From: an uncultured Oscillospiraceae bacterium
Lineage (GTDB): Bacteria; Bacillota; Clostridia; Oscillospirales; Oscillospiraceae
Direction of reading: 5' to 3'
NCBI GenBank assembly: GCA_947623745.1
Contig: CANQHN010000001.1
Coordinates: forward strand, 120,995-184,994
Length of the DNA: 64,000 nucleotides
Part shown: positions 49,899 to 59,460 of the stretch, piece by piece
How positions within the stretch are numbered: position 1 is the first letter of the stretch
How the letters are laid out: each line of letters opens with the position of its first letter
Notes under the pieces: generated by a model
What the model saw: the letters and a program-made list of their open reading frames with translations, nothing else
Database searches by the model: none
Told to the model about the DNA's origin: nothing
Position numbers and translations under genes: made by a program

Positions 49899-51770
49899 AT
49901 GAAACGACTGCTCACCCTGGCTCTGTGTGCCGCCCTGTCCCTGACCCTGGCCGCCCCCGCGTCGGCCCTGGCTCCGGAGGACGCCCTGCGGCTGCTGGAG
50001 CGCTACTACCTGGAGCCCCTGCCGGAGAAGGTCTACTCCATGCAGAGCGTGGAGGAGATCATCGCCGCCCTGGACGACCCCTACACCGCCTATATGCCCG
50101 CCGAGTCCTACCAGCAGATGCTCAACTCCACCAACGGCACCTTCGTCGGCATCGGTGCCACCGTCAGCGGGACCTTTGAGAACGGCGGCTACGAGATCCT
50201 GGAGATCCTGCCCGACTCCCCCGCCCAGGCCGCCGGGCTGAAGGTGGGGGACGTGATCCTGGCTGTGGACGGGAACGCCATGTCGGAGGACGCCGCCCCC
50301 GCCGACTTCATCCGCGGCGAGGAGGGCACATCGGTCACCCTGACCCTGCGCCGGGCGGACGGGCGGACACAGGACCTGACCCTGATCCGCCGGGCGGTGG
50401 AGTCCCCCATCGTCACCTACGAGCAGGTGGAAAACGTGGGCTACATCGACTGCACCAGCTTCGGGGACAGCACCGTCCAGACCATCCGCCAGGCCCTGGA
50501 GGAGATGGAAAACAGCGTGGATACGTGGGTGGTGGACCTGCGCACCAACCCTGGGGGCACCAGCACCTCCGCCGCCGGCAGCGCCGGGCTGTTCATCGGC
50601 GCCAACCAGGTGGTGTCCTTCTTCCTGGACAACTCCGGGATCTATGACACCATCCACACCAGCGCCAGCTGCCCCGACCTGACGGACAAGCCGGTGATCA
50701 TCCTCACCAGCCCCCAGTCCGCCAGCGGCTCGGAGCTGTTTTCCGCCGCCATCCGGGACCACGGGGCCGGCATCGCCGTGGGCCAGTGCACCTACGGCAA
50801 GGGCGTGGGGCAGGACCTGCTGGACGAGCGGACCTACCCGGAGCTGTTTGACGGCGACGGGATGCGCATCACCGCCTTCCGGTTCTTCTCCCCCGACGGC
50901 GCCACCAACCACTTCCTGGGGGTCATGCCCACCCTGCTCATCTCCCCGGAGAATACCGAGGCGGCGGCCCTGCTGCTGTCTTGCCCCTGGTCCCCCTATC
51001 CGGAGAACCACCTCCAGATTGAGCTGGCGGGACAAAAATTCTGCGTCAACGTCAGCAAGGCCCTGGAGCCTGAGTTGCGCCCCGCCCTCACCGAGCTGCT
51101 GGAGGCCCTGCCCCCCTCGGCCCAGGTGCTGTACAGCACCGGACAGAACTGGGAGGAGTGCGATCCCATTTCCCCCGCCGACCTGGCGGAGGAGCTGGGC
51201 CTGCCCTTCCAGTCCCGCTCCTTCACGGACACCCAGGGGAGCAGGTTCCAGACGTCCATCGACGCCCTGGCCTGCTACGGCCTGCTCAGCGGCTACGTGG
51301 ACGGCACCTACCGCCCCGGTCAGGACATCACCCGGGCGGAGTTCTCCGCCATGGTGGCCACGGCCCTGAACCTGCCCATTTCCACGGCGGAAAACGTCTA
51401 CTCCGATATCGCGAAGGACGCCTGGTACGCCGAGCCGGTGTCGGCCATGACCTCCCGGGGCTTCCTCTCCGGCTATGAGGACGGCACCTTCCACCCGGAG
51501 GCGCCCATCACCTGCCAGGAGATGGCCTGCGTTCTCTCCAAGGCCGCCGTGTGGGCCTGCATGGACGCGACGGACTACGCCCTTTTCCCCCCGGACCCCG
51601 GGGACCCGGCCTACGCCGATTACAGCCCATGGGCCAGGGATGCGGCCAGCATCCTGGACCGGCTGGGGGCGCTGCCCGAGGGCCTGGAGCCCGCCGCCGA
51701 GGGCGACCGGCAGACCGCCGCGGCGATGCTGTACGGGATGCTGGAGGGCGCAAATCTCCTGTGGGATTAA
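49899..51770 (+). CDS. SLH-anchored C-terminal processing peptidase (S41)
   Basis: Exported serine protease of 623 residues. It has a signal peptide (about 1-23, ASA cleavage), a PDZ domain (about 80-165; GIGATVSG, LPDSPAQAAGLKVGDVILAVDG) and an S41 catalytic core. The dyad is probably Ser276 in SPQSASGSE and Lys301 in YGKGVGQ. A linker and two S-layer homology repeats (about 480-560; GLLSGYVDGTYRPGQDITRAEFSA, GFLSGYEDGTFHPEAPIT) complete it. CtpA-type proteases trim secreted proteins; here the enzyme is tied to cell-wall polymer. AAAAGGAG lies 6 nt before the ATG. Confidence 0.92.
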   Translation: MKRLLTLALCAALSLTLAAPASALAPEDALRLLERYYLEPLPEKVYSMQSVEEIIAALDDPYTAYMPAESYQQMLNSTNGTFVGIGATVSGTFENGGYEILEILPDSPAQAAGLKVGDVILAVDGNAMSEDAAPADFIRGEEGTSVTLTLRRADGRTQDLTLIRRAVESPIVTYEQVENVGYIDCTSFGDSTVQTIRQALEEMENSVDTWVVDLRTNPGGTSTSAAGSAGLFIGANQVVSFFLDNSGIYDTIHTSASCPDLTDKPVIILTSPQSASGSELFSAAIRDHGAGIAVGQCTYGKGVGQDLLDERTYPELFDGDGMRITAFRFFSPDGATNHFLGVMPTLLISPENTEAAALLLSCPWSPYPENHLQIELAGQKFCVNVSKALEPELRPALTELLEALPPSAQVLYSTGQNWEECDPISPADLAEELGLPFQSRSFTDTQGSRFQTSIDALACYGLLSGYVDGTYRPGQDITRAEFSAMVATALNLPISTAENVYSDIAKDAWYAEPVSAMTSRGFLSGYEDGTFHPEAPITCQEMACVLSKAAVWACMDATDYALFPPDPGDPAYADYSPWARDAASILDRLGALPEGLEPAAEGDRQTAAAMLYGMLEGANLLWD

Positions 51771-51818
51771 GTTCCCTCAATAATTATGTAAACTTTTATG
51801 GAAAGGATATGACCAATT

Positions 51819-52946
51819 ATGACCAAGGTTGACATCATCTCCGGCTTTCTGGGGGCCGGCAAGACCACGCTGATCAAGAAGCTGCTCAGCGAGTCCTTCC
51901 AGAACGAGAAGATCGTGCTCATCGAGAACGAGTTCGGCGAGATTGGCATCGACGGCGGCTTTCTGAAAGACGCCGGGGTGGAGATCACCGAGATGAACTC
52001 CGGGTGCATCTGCTGCTCCCTGGTGGGTGACTTCGGCACCGCCCTCCGGCAGGTGCTGGACACCTACGCCCCCGACCGCATCATCATCGAGCCCTCCGGC
52101 GTTGGCAAGCTGTCCGACGTGGTGGCCGCGGTGGAGCGGGTGAAGGACTCCGGCGCCCCCCTGGAACTCAACAGCTTCGTCACCGTGGTGGACGCAGTGA
52201 AGTGCCGGGTGTATATGAAGAACTTCGGCGAGTTCTTCAACAACCAGGTGGAGCACGCCAGCGCCATTCTCCTCTCCCGCACCCAGAGCGTGGCCGAGAG
52301 CAAGCTGGACGCCGCCGTGAAGCTGCTCCGGGAGCACAACGCCAAGGCCGCTATCCTCACCACCCCCTGGGACCAGCTCACCGGCGCGCAGATCGTCGCC
52401 GCCATGACCGGCGGCCGCTCCCTGGCTGACGAGCTGCTGGAGGAGATCGAGCGGGAGCACCAGGACGACGACGAGGATGAGGACGAACACGAGCATCACC
52501 ACCATCACCACGACGACGATGAGGACGAGCATGAACACCACCATCATCATCACAATGAGGATGATGACGAGCACGAGCATCACCACCATCACCACGACGA
52601 GGACGACGAGTGCGACTGCGGCTGCGGCCACCACCACCATCACCACCACCACGGCCACGACGCTGACGAGGTGTTCACCTCCTGGGGCCGGGAGACGCCC
52701 CGCAAGTACAGCCGGGAGGAGCTGCAGGACATCCTGTCCGAGCTGGCGATGGGCATCGGCCTGGGCTCTATCCTGCGGGCCAAGGGCATGGTGGCCAACG
52801 CCGAGGAGGACAACTGGCTCCACTTCGACCTGACCCCCGGCGAGTTCGAGATCCGGGAGGGCGCGGCGGACTACACCGGCCGCCTGTGCGTGATCGGCTC
52901 CAACCTGGACGAGGCCGGGCTGGAGAAGCTGTTCCTCCTGAACTGA
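51819..52946 (+). CDS. CobW-family GTPase with a very His-rich metal-binding stretch
   Basis: G3E-family metal chaperone GTPase of 375 residues. It has Walker A GFLGAGKTTL and the metal-binding CxCC motif at C63-I-C65-C66, and an Asp/Glu/His-rich loop (about residues 215-285). In that loop the unit EDEHEHHHHHH occurs three times with small changes, and an eight-His run follows CDCGCG. The C-terminal domain follows. Such proteins deliver zinc, nickel or cobalt. GAAAGGA lies about 11 nt before the ATG. It is paired with a second CobW-type gene 10 bp downstream. Confidence 0.92.
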   Translation: MTKVDIISGFLGAGKTTLIKKLLSESFQNEKIVLIENEFGEIGIDGGFLKDAGVEITEMNSGCICCSLVGDFGTALRQVLDTYAPDRIIIEPSGVGKLSDVVAAVERVKDSGAPLELNSFVTVVDAVKCRVYMKNFGEFFNNQVEHASAILLSRTQSVAESKLDAAVKLLREHNAKAAILTTPWDQLTGAQIVAAMTGGRSLADELLEEIEREHQDDDEDEDEHEHHHHHHDDDEDEHEHHHHHHNEDDDEHEHHHHHHDEDDECDCGCGHHHHHHHHGHDADEVFTSWGRETPRKYSREELQDILSELAMGIGLGSILRAKGMVANAEEDNWLHFDLTPGEFEIREGAADYTGRLCVIGSNLDEAGLEKLFLLN

Positions 52947-52956
52947 GGTGGCGGCG

Positions 52957-53904
52957 ATGAACGACCCGAGGATCCCCCTCTACCTCATCACCGGCTTTCT
53001 GGACGGCGGCAAGACCACCCTGCTCACCGACACGCTGAATATGGACTACTTCAACGACGGCCAGCGCACGGTGCTGCTGCTGTGTGAGGACGGCGAGGAG
53101 GAGTATGACCCCCAGTTCCTGTCCCACCGCAACTGCCGCCTGATCCCCATTGAGGACATGGAGCAGCTGAACACCGCCCACCTGCAGGAAATCGACCGGC
53201 GCTACCAGCCTGAGCGTGTGCTGATGGAGTACAACGGCATGTGGCCTATCCAGCACCTCCGGGACCTGAAGCTGCCCCGGAACTGGGGGCTGTATCAGGC
53301 CATCGACGTGATCGACGGCTCCACCTTTGAGATGTACCGGGCCAATATGCAGTCCATGGTCATCGACATGGTGACCGAGGCGGACATGGTGCTGTTCAAC
53401 CGCTGCACGGCGGACATGCCCCTGTCCGGCTGGAAGCGCTCCATCCGGGCGGTGAACCGGATGTGCGAGATCGTCTTTGAGGACGACCGGGGCGAGGAGC
53501 TGCCGGTGGAGGACATCCTCCCCTACTCCCTGGAGGAGCCCAGCATCACCCTGGAGGACCCGGATTACGGCATCTGGTATCTGGACATCCAGGACCACCC
53601 GGAGCGCTACACCGGCAAGCAGATCACCTTCAAGGCCCAGGCCATGACCGGGATCCGGCTGCCCAAGGGCACCTTTGTCCCCGGCCGGAACGCCATGACC
53701 TGCTGCGCCGAGGACATCCGCTTTTTCGGCTTTCTGTGCAAATACGACAAGGCCCGCTCTCTGAAAAAGGGGGAGTGGGTCACCGTCACCGCCGACATCG
53801 CCTGGGAGGACTCCCCGGCCTACGACGGCGAGGGCGTGGTGTTGTACGCCAAAAGCGTGGAGAAGGCGGAGCGGCCCGAGGACCCGCTGGTCTATTTCCG
53901 GTAA
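52957..53904 (+). CDS. Second CobW-like GTPase with YcgQ-like C-terminal domain
   Basis: A 315-residue protein starting with a G3E-type P-loop, LITGFLDGGKTTLL. It lacks the CxCC metal motif and the usual NKxD base-recognition motif (LFNRC stands there). The last 100 residues (FVPGRNAMTCCAEDIRFFGFLCKYD...WVTVTADI) resemble the C-terminal domain of YcgQ/TIGR03943 proteins, with two adjacent cysteines. GAGGTGG lies 5 nt before the ATG. Tight linkage to the His-rich GTPase suggests the two form a hetero-pair in metal delivery, perhaps to YcgR/YcgQ-type machinery. No clear terminator follows. Confidence 0.8.
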   Translation: MNDPRIPLYLITGFLDGGKTTLLTDTLNMDYFNDGQRTVLLLCEDGEEEYDPQFLSHRNCRLIPIEDMEQLNTAHLQEIDRRYQPERVLMEYNGMWPIQHLRDLKLPRNWGLYQAIDVIDGSTFEMYRANMQSMVIDMVTEADMVLFNRCTADMPLSGWKRSIRAVNRMCEIVFEDDRGEELPVEDILPYSLEEPSITLEDPDYGIWYLDIQDHPERYTGKQITFKAQAMTGIRLPKGTFVPGRNAMTCCAEDIRFFGFLCKYDKARSLKKGEWVTVTADIAWEDSPAYDGEGVVLYAKSVEKAERPEDPLVYFR

Positions 53905-54166
53905 AATTTGGAACATATATGGTCCTTTTCAATGGATTAGCGTCTTTTTTCGATATTATTTATTTTTCACATCAATAGATGCAAGAAAAACACTTTATAT
54001 TTATAAGTCGATGTGCTAAATTGTTACAAAGGGCCAAAATACTCCAAAGGAAACCCAAAGCGGTTTGTATTTTATGTCTACCAACGATCGACTTTTCCCC
54101 ATGATACCATGAACAAACTTCAATTGGGCCGCCTGCGCGGCTCTCCCGCAGGAGGGATAACGAACC
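53905..54166. other. AT-rich gap before the tat cluster
   Basis: About 260 bp of clearly lower GC than its surroundings. I find no gene, tRNA or confident promoter pair, although the tat promoter should be here. The compositional dip suggests a regulatory region or an old insertion scar. Confidence 0.5.
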
Positions 54167-54625
54167 ATGAGATTTGGCTTTGGTGAGCTGCTTCTCGTCT
54201 TTATTGTGGCTCTGCTGGTGCTGGGCCCCACCAAGCTGCCCGCCGCCGCCCGCAGCCTGGGCGCGTTCCTGCGTACCTTTAAAAACGCCATGGGCGAGGC
54301 CACGGAGGAGATCCGCGAGAGCGTGATCGAGCCCCTCAACGAGGCCCAGAAGCCCATTCGGGACGCCTTGGCCCCGGTGGAGGAGATGAAGAAGGAGATC
54401 GACAAGGAGGTCGACAGCCTCAACTCCACTCTGCGGGACCTGACCAATGTGAACACCTACACCGCCCCGAGGCCCAAAAAGGCGGAGCAGCCCGCCCCGG
54501 AGGCCGCCGCCCAGGAGGACGCCCCCGCCCCGGCCGATCAGGAGCCCGCCCCCGCCGAGGACACCCAGGACGACCCCGAACAGCCCGCCCCGGAATCGGA
54601 GCAGGCTGCCGACGCCGCGCAGTGA
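54167..54625 (+). CDS. TatA/TatB-family protein (TatB-like)
   Basis: Sec-independent translocase subunit of 152 residues. One N-terminal membrane helix (LLLVFIVALLVLGPTKLP) has the conserved Gly-Pro hinge, followed by an amphipathic helix and a long acidic, Pro/Ala-rich tail. Length and tail are more like TatB; the second subunit just downstream is the short TatA. AGGAGGG lies 9 nt before the ATG. Confidence 0.88.
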   Translation: MRFGFGELLLVFIVALLVLGPTKLPAAARSLGAFLRTFKNAMGEATEEIRESVIEPLNEAQKPIRDALAPVEEMKKEIDKEVDSLNSTLRDLTNVNTYTAPRPKKAEQPAPEAAAQEDAPAPADQEPAPAEDTQDDPEQPAPESEQAADAAQ

Positions 54626-54689
54626 GCGCAGGCGATATCGAAACCCGATCCACAGAAAACTGACGTAACAAAGGAAGGAGCTCACTACC

Positions 54690-54857
54690 ATGAGATTTGG
54701 CATCCAGGAACTGATCATCATTCTGATCATCGTCGTGATCATCTTTGGCCCCAAGCAGATCCCCAAGCTGACCAAGATGTTCGGCCGCGCCACCAAGAGC
54801 TTCAAGGAGGGGCTGGAGGAGGAGAAGCCCAAGTCCGATGACGGAGAAGATGCATAA
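54690..54857 (+). CDS. tatA: TatA, 55 aa
   Basis: A 55-residue frame, MRFGIQELIIILIIVVIIFG followed by PKQIPKLTKMFGRATKSFKEG, is a canonical minimal TatA: membrane helix, FGPKQIP hinge, amphipathic helix and acidic end. AAGGAAGGAG lies 8 nt before the ATG. It overlaps the tatC start by 20 bp. Confidence 0.93.
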   Translation: MRFGIQELIIILIIVVIIFGPKQIPKLTKMFGRATKSFKEGLEEEKPKSDDGEDA

Positions 54858-55698
54858 GTCCGGTCCCGAAGACCCGGTCCCGAAGGAAAAGGCCGCCCCG
54901 AAGAAGAAAGGCAAAAAGAAGGCCGACGGCAGTATGCCCCTCACCGGGCACCTGAAGGAGATGCGCAACCGGCTTTTGGTGTGCGTCGTCGTGTTCGTGC
55001 TGGGCTGCCTGATCTTTCTCAGTCAGGCGGAGCGGCTGGTGACGCTGCTGACCGATATGGGGGAACGGTACGGCTACATCTACGTGTTCATCGCCCCCCA
55101 GGAGTTGCTGATGCAGTACTTCAAGGTCTCCGTGCTGGCCAGCGTGTGCGTCACCCTGCCCCTGATCTTTTACGAGGTCTGGGCCTTTATCCGGCCGGGC
55201 CTGACCAAGCGGGAGATGCTGACCACGGCCTTTGCCATGGTGTTCGGTCTGGCGTGCTTTGTGGTGGGCGTGCTGTTCGCCTACTACATCACCCTGCCGT
55301 TCATGCTCAATTTCCTCATTGGGCTCAACACCACCGAGACCATCCGGGCCAGCATCAGCGTGGAGAGCTACATCGACTTCCTGCTGACCGTGTTCATCAT
55401 CTTCGGCTGCGTGTTCGAGATGCCGCTGCTGAGCATCATCCTCTCCCGGCTGGGCATCCTGACCCCCAAGCTGATGCGCAAGGGGCGCGCCTACGCCATT
55501 GTCATCATCTTTGTGGTGGCTGCGATCATCACGCCGCCGGACGTGTTCTCCCAGGTCATGGTGGCCCTGCCCATGATCGTGCTGTACGAGGTGAGCATCC
55601 TGCTCAGCGCCATAGTACACCGGTTCGTGCGCAAAAAGAAGGCCGCCGAGGGGGAGCTGGACGACGAGGAGGAGGAAGAAGAGGAGCAGGAGGACTGA
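54838..55698 (+). CDS. tatC: Twin-arginine translocase subunit TatC
   Basis: Polytopic core receptor of the Tat export system, 286 residues with six predicted helices. It has the N-terminal PLTGHLKEMRNRLL segment, the conserved FIAPQELLMQYFKVS and the YEVWAFIRPGLTKREM region. The last 20 residues are an acidic run. Lys-rich residues 10-30 precede the first helix. It overlaps tatA, and the predicted substrate gene lies 120 bp downstream. Confidence 0.95.
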   Translation: MTEKMHKSGPEDPVPKEKAAPKKKGKKKADGSMPLTGHLKEMRNRLLVCVVVFVLGCLIFLSQAERLVTLLTDMGERYGYIYVFIAPQELLMQYFKVSVLASVCVTLPLIFYEVWAFIRPGLTKREMLTTAFAMVFGLACFVVGVLFAYYITLPFMLNFLIGLNTTETIRASISVESYIDFLLTVFIIFGCVFEMPLLSIILSRLGILTPKLMRKGRAYAIVIIFVVAAIITPPDVFSQVMVALPMIVLYEVSILLSAIVHRFVRKKKAAEGELDDEEEEEEEQED

Positions 55699-55818
55699 CC
55701 TCCCCTGCCCCGCCCGCGGGACCTGCCCGGTCCGGCGGAGCACTGTCTTTGTTCACATTGGCGCTGGGGCGCTTGTGGATATCACTTAGGGAATAATTTT
55801 ATGAGGAGGAAAACGAAA

Positions 55819-58440
55819 ATGAGCAATGACATCTCCCGCCGTACGTTCGTCAAAGGGCTGGCCATGGGAACTGCCGGCCTGGGGCTGTGCGCCATCCTGC
55901 CCGGCGGCATCATCACCGCCGCTGCAGCTGACACCCCCAAGGAGCGTATCGGCACCAAGGGTGCCGGCATCTACATCGACGGCATCGCGGAGAACATGAA
56001 GGGCAAGAAGTACACCCTCGAGTTCGTTCAGCCCATCAAGCTGGTCGCCTTCAAGGACGGCAAGGCCCAGACCGAGGGCACCTGGCGCTCCAGCAACAAG
56101 CACCTGGTCTCCGTCGATCCCGACGGCACCGTCATCATGCGCGACGGCGTAGGCGGCTATGACGTGGACGTGACCTGGACCCTGGGCTCCACCACCTACA
56201 CCGTCACCTTCCACACCGCGCAGAACTGCGGCGACAGCTGCATCACCGTGGACTCCCCCATGACCCGCGGCGCATTCATGATCCGTCTGGCCAAGTACTT
56301 CGGCTGGCCCCACTACAACGCCGTGATGGACGACGGCACCGACGTGGACAACAACGGCAACAAGATTGCCGAGCGGGTGCGCAACTACTTTGACGTCACC
56401 GGCAACGCCGACTATGTCAAGCCCATCGAGGCCGCTCTGGATATGGGCGTGCTGAAGGCTGAGAAATCCACCGACCTGTTCCGGCCCATGGACATCATGA
56501 CCCGCGAGGACGCCGCTCAGATCATCTACGACGCCTTCCACATGAGCCCCCTGGACACCGACTTCATCGGCGCTTTCTCCGACATCGGCAGCGTCAGCAA
56601 GGACCGCCGCACCGCTCTGAACACTCTGGTGGGCCGCAACTTCATGCGCGGCCGCTCCAACTCCACCCTGAACCCCACCGACGGCATCACCGACACCGAG
56701 GCCCGCATCATCATCGAGTCCATCGACGCCCGCGTTGTCTGCCCCGTGTGGGCCATGCCCGTCAGCAACCGTCAGTTCGTCCGTGTCCGCCCCGAGTGGT
56801 TCACCGCTACTGAGGACGCCGTGGTGCACTGGCGCGTGAAGTGCGACAAGTACTCCCACCCCGAGTATAAGGGCCTGTTCGTGCAGGACCGCGGCGTGGG
56901 CTTCTATGTGGGCACCGGCTGGAGCGATTGGTATGACTACATCCCCGGCTACTCCACTGACCCCATGTTCGGCCTGAACAACAACTCCGACCTGCCCTAC
57001 TACGCCACTTGGCTCAACGTCGAGGTTGAGGCCTACGCCACCAAGGCCGGCCTGGAGACCAGCCCCGTCACCAAGTTCTTCTGGCGCGTCGAGCGTCCCG
57101 CGTGGCACGACTTCGCCCACGACATCCTCCACAACGCCGGCCCCAACTTCCCCATGGTGCACCGCTACTTCGATAACTTCCAGGCTGCCGCCTACTACAT
57201 CGAGGGCACCGAGATGGGCATCCTGTACGACGGCCTGATGCCCACCAACACCAACATCTCCCTCATCGACCGCGTGGAAGAGGTCGCCACCCCCGGTATC
57301 AAGAAGATCTTCGTGCTGGGCCACAACCACCCCGACCACAACGGCTGTATCGGCTACGCCTATGAGAAGGGCTGGGACATCTATCTGTGCGACCGCGCCA
57401 TGCCCAAGGATAGCACGTGGACCATCAACGTGTACAACGAGAAGTACACCAGCGCCAACCAGGTCATCGACGAGACCCGCACCGGCACCCTGTCCGGCGA
57501 CAAGGTCCACTACATCAACGAGGGCGACGAGTTCGACCTGGGCAACTGCAAGTTCACCGCTTACCGTCTGCCCGGCCATGAGGACGCCATGATCATCCTC
57601 TACGACCGCGCCAACGGCCTGATGTTCTCCTCCGATATCTACGCGGTCAACCGCTACTGGGTGGCCGACCAGTTCGGCGCCACCGGCGTGAAGCAGGACC
57701 TGCTCCTGTCCCTGCAGCAGCAGCTGATGGACCTGTACACCAAGGACGGCGCTCAGGTGAAGGAGCTGTACACCGGCCACAACCGCGTGGGCGTGGGCGG
57801 CGACTACCTGACCATGTGGGAGCAGTGCCTCCAGAAGCTGGTCAACTACGGCCCCGACGCTGTCACGGACGACCGCCGCGGCGACGGCGCCATCGTGGCT
57901 GCCGACGGCGACCAGTACGAGACCATGGTGTGGACCGCCTTCTCCGAGACCGGCAAGATGATCCACGCCGAGTACAAGGGCGCCTACGACGGCAAGATCT
58001 ATCACCGCATCGAGGTGGACAACCGCGGCACCGAGAACAAGCTGGTCAGCAGCAACATGTACTATGACTACAAGACCAACGCCCACCTGAGCAACATCTC
58101 CTTCCTGGATGCCACTCTGGTCGGCCACGACTTCAAGTACAAGCTGGGCTTCGACTCCGTGGACGAGAAGCTGGACGACGGCCGCCTGAAGTACGCCATC
58201 CCCAACAAGTTCTTCCCCGACGACATGAACTACGACGTGAAGATCGGCGCCAATCAGAGCTCCGTCACCTTCACTCCTGTCACCATGTCCGACCTGTGCA
58301 AGGGTCTGACTGTCAACGGCAAGCCGGCCTCCAGCCGCTGCCCCGTGAAGGTCAGCACCTCCGCCCCCGCCGTCATCGTGGTCACCGGCCCCGACGGCGC
58401 CACCAAGTGCACCTACACCCTGACTTTCGTGAAGGGCTGA
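55819..58440 (+). CDS. Tat-exported metallo-beta-lactamase-fold surface protein with SLH-like repeats
   Basis: A protein of 873 residues. The N-terminus SRRTFVKG at residues 6-13 plus a hydrophobic stretch is a twin-arginine export signal. Then come an Ig-like domain (about 45-130), three S-layer-homology-like repeats (about 140-310), a beta domain, and a metallo-beta-lactamase fold (about 440-680). The complete binuclear ligand set is present: H502, H504, D506, H507, H587, D606 and H654. A cadherin-like domain ends the protein. AGGAGG lies 8 nt before the ATG. It is likely the dedicated client of the Tat genes just upstream: a folded, metal-loaded hydrolase displayed on the cell wall. The substrate is unknown. 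Confidence 0.88.
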   Translation: MSNDISRRTFVKGLAMGTAGLGLCAILPGGIITAAAADTPKERIGTKGAGIYIDGIAENMKGKKYTLEFVQPIKLVAFKDGKAQTEGTWRSSNKHLVSVDPDGTVIMRDGVGGYDVDVTWTLGSTTYTVTFHTAQNCGDSCITVDSPMTRGAFMIRLAKYFGWPHYNAVMDDGTDVDNNGNKIAERVRNYFDVTGNADYVKPIEAALDMGVLKAEKSTDLFRPMDIMTREDAAQIIYDAFHMSPLDTDFIGAFSDIGSVSKDRRTALNTLVGRNFMRGRSNSTLNPTDGITDTEARIIIESIDARVVCPVWAMPVSNRQFVRVRPEWFTATEDAVVHWRVKCDKYSHPEYKGLFVQDRGVGFYVGTGWSDWYDYIPGYSTDPMFGLNNNSDLPYYATWLNVEVEAYATKAGLETSPVTKFFWRVERPAWHDFAHDILHNAGPNFPMVHRYFDNFQAAAYYIEGTEMGILYDGLMPTNTNISLIDRVEEVATPGIKKIFVLGHNHPDHNGCIGYAYEKGWDIYLCDRAMPKDSTWTINVYNEKYTSANQVIDETRTGTLSGDKVHYINEGDEFDLGNCKFTAYRLPGHEDAMIILYDRANGLMFSSDIYAVNRYWVADQFGATGVKQDLLLSLQQQLMDLYTKDGAQVKELYTGHNRVGVGGDYLTMWEQCLQKLVNYGPDAVTDDRRGDGAIVAADGDQYETMVWTAFSETGKMIHAEYKGAYDGKIYHRIEVDNRGTENKLVSSNMYYDYKTNAHLSNISFLDATLVGHDFKYKLGFDSVDEKLDDGRLKYAIPNKFFPDDMNYDVKIGANQSSVTFTPVTMSDLCKGLTVNGKPASSRCPVKVSTSAPAVIVVTGPDGATKCTYTLTFVKG

Positions 58441-58453
58441 TCCTCTAACCGGT

Positions 58454-58488
58454 AAAAAAATGGCCGCCCGTATGGGCGGCCATTTTTT
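58454..58488. terminator. Bidirectional terminator
   Basis: AAAAAAATGGCCGCCC, a 4-nt loop and its complement ending TTTTTT lie between the Tat substrate gene and the converging LysR gene. Confidence 0.92.
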
Positions 58489-58499
58489 GCTCATTTTGC

Positions 58500-59414
58500 T
58501 CACGGGGACACCGCCGCGTAGACCTGCTTGGTCAGATCCAGGAAGGCCCGGGCAGCGGGGGTCAGGAACCCGTTCTTCTTGTACACCGCCGCCAGGGGAC
58601 AGGACAGGGGCGGGTCCCCCACCGGGCAGACGGTCAGCTGATTCAGACAGCCGCTGCGCTTCAGGCCGCTCTCGGGCAGGAAGGCGAACCCCATCCCCTC
58701 CGCCACCAGGTTCACCGCCGTGGTGTTGTTGGTAGTGCGGATGGTGCGGCCGGGCTTGACGCCGTACACGTCGAACTGATTCTGCACCAGCCGAGCCACC
58801 CGCCAGTCCGGCGGCAGGAGGATGACGGTCTCCCCCTCCAGGGCCCGCAGGTCGAAGGGGCCTCTCCCCTCCCCCGCCCAGGCGGCCATCAGGGGGTGGG
58901 CGCGGCTGCCTACCAGAAAGACCCGCTCCTGCATGATGAGCTCGTAGGTCACCTCGCTGGTGTCAGCGGGGATGTGCATGATGCACAGGTCGGTGATCTG
59001 CTGGGCGATCAGCTCCTCCAGCTGGGGGGCCGGGCTCTCGTGGAGGACCACCTGGACGTCGGGCCACTGGCGGGAAAACTCGGGCAGCACGTCGGGCAGC
59101 AGCACACTGCCCCGCCAGGTGGCCACGCCGATGTGCAGCGTCTGCTGCTTCTTGTCCTGGAGCTGGCGCAGGTCGCTCTCCAGCTGCCGGTCCAGATAGC
59201 TCTGGCTGTCCAGATAGGCCTGGAACAGCTCCCCCGCCTCCGTCAGCTTCAGGGGGCCCCGGCCCCGCTCCAGCAGAGTGACCCCAAGGGCGCGCTCCAG
59301 CTTGGCCAAATACTGGCTCAGGTAGGGCTGGGACAGGTAGAGCTTCTCCGCGGCGCGGGAGATGCTGCCCTCCTTGACGATGGTGAGGAAATAATCCGGG
59401 TTTTTCAGGTACAT
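58500..59414 (-). CDS. LysR-family transcriptional regulator
   Basis: Regulator of 304 residues. The N-terminal winged helix-turn-helix (YFLTIVKEGSISRAAEKLYLSQPYLSQYLAKLERALG) is followed by a periplasmic-binding-fold effector domain (about 90-295). The ATG giving MYLKNPD fits the family N-terminus, with a GGGGG-rich ribosome site. It is convergent with the tat/MBL cluster and lies next to the integration point of the mobile element, so its target genes may have been on the other side. Confidence 0.9.
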   Translation of the reverse strand: MYLKNPDYFLTIVKEGSISRAAEKLYLSQPYLSQYLAKLERALGVTLLERGRGPLKLTEAGELFQAYLDSQSYLDRQLESDLRQLQDKKQQTLHIGVATWRGSVLLPDVLPEFSRQWPDVQVVLHESPAPQLEELIAQQITDLCIMHIPADTSEVTYELIMQERVFLVGSRAHPLMAAWAGEGRGPFDLRALEGETVILLPPDWRVARLVQNQFDVYGVKPGRTIRTTNNTTAVNLVAEGMGFAFLPESGLKRSGCLNQLTVCPVGDPPLSCPLAAVYKKNGFLTPAARAFLDLTKQVYAAVSP

Positions 59415-59460
59415 GCCACCGCCCCCTATAGGTGTTTTGTTATAGTATAGCACAGGGGGC

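Noticed and set aside
52470..52670. Short CAC/CAT-GAC repeats resembling a CRISPR or microsatellite
   Set aside because: They are in frame within the CobW GTPase and encode the His/Asp-rich metal loop. No CRISPR array or cas gene is present in the window.
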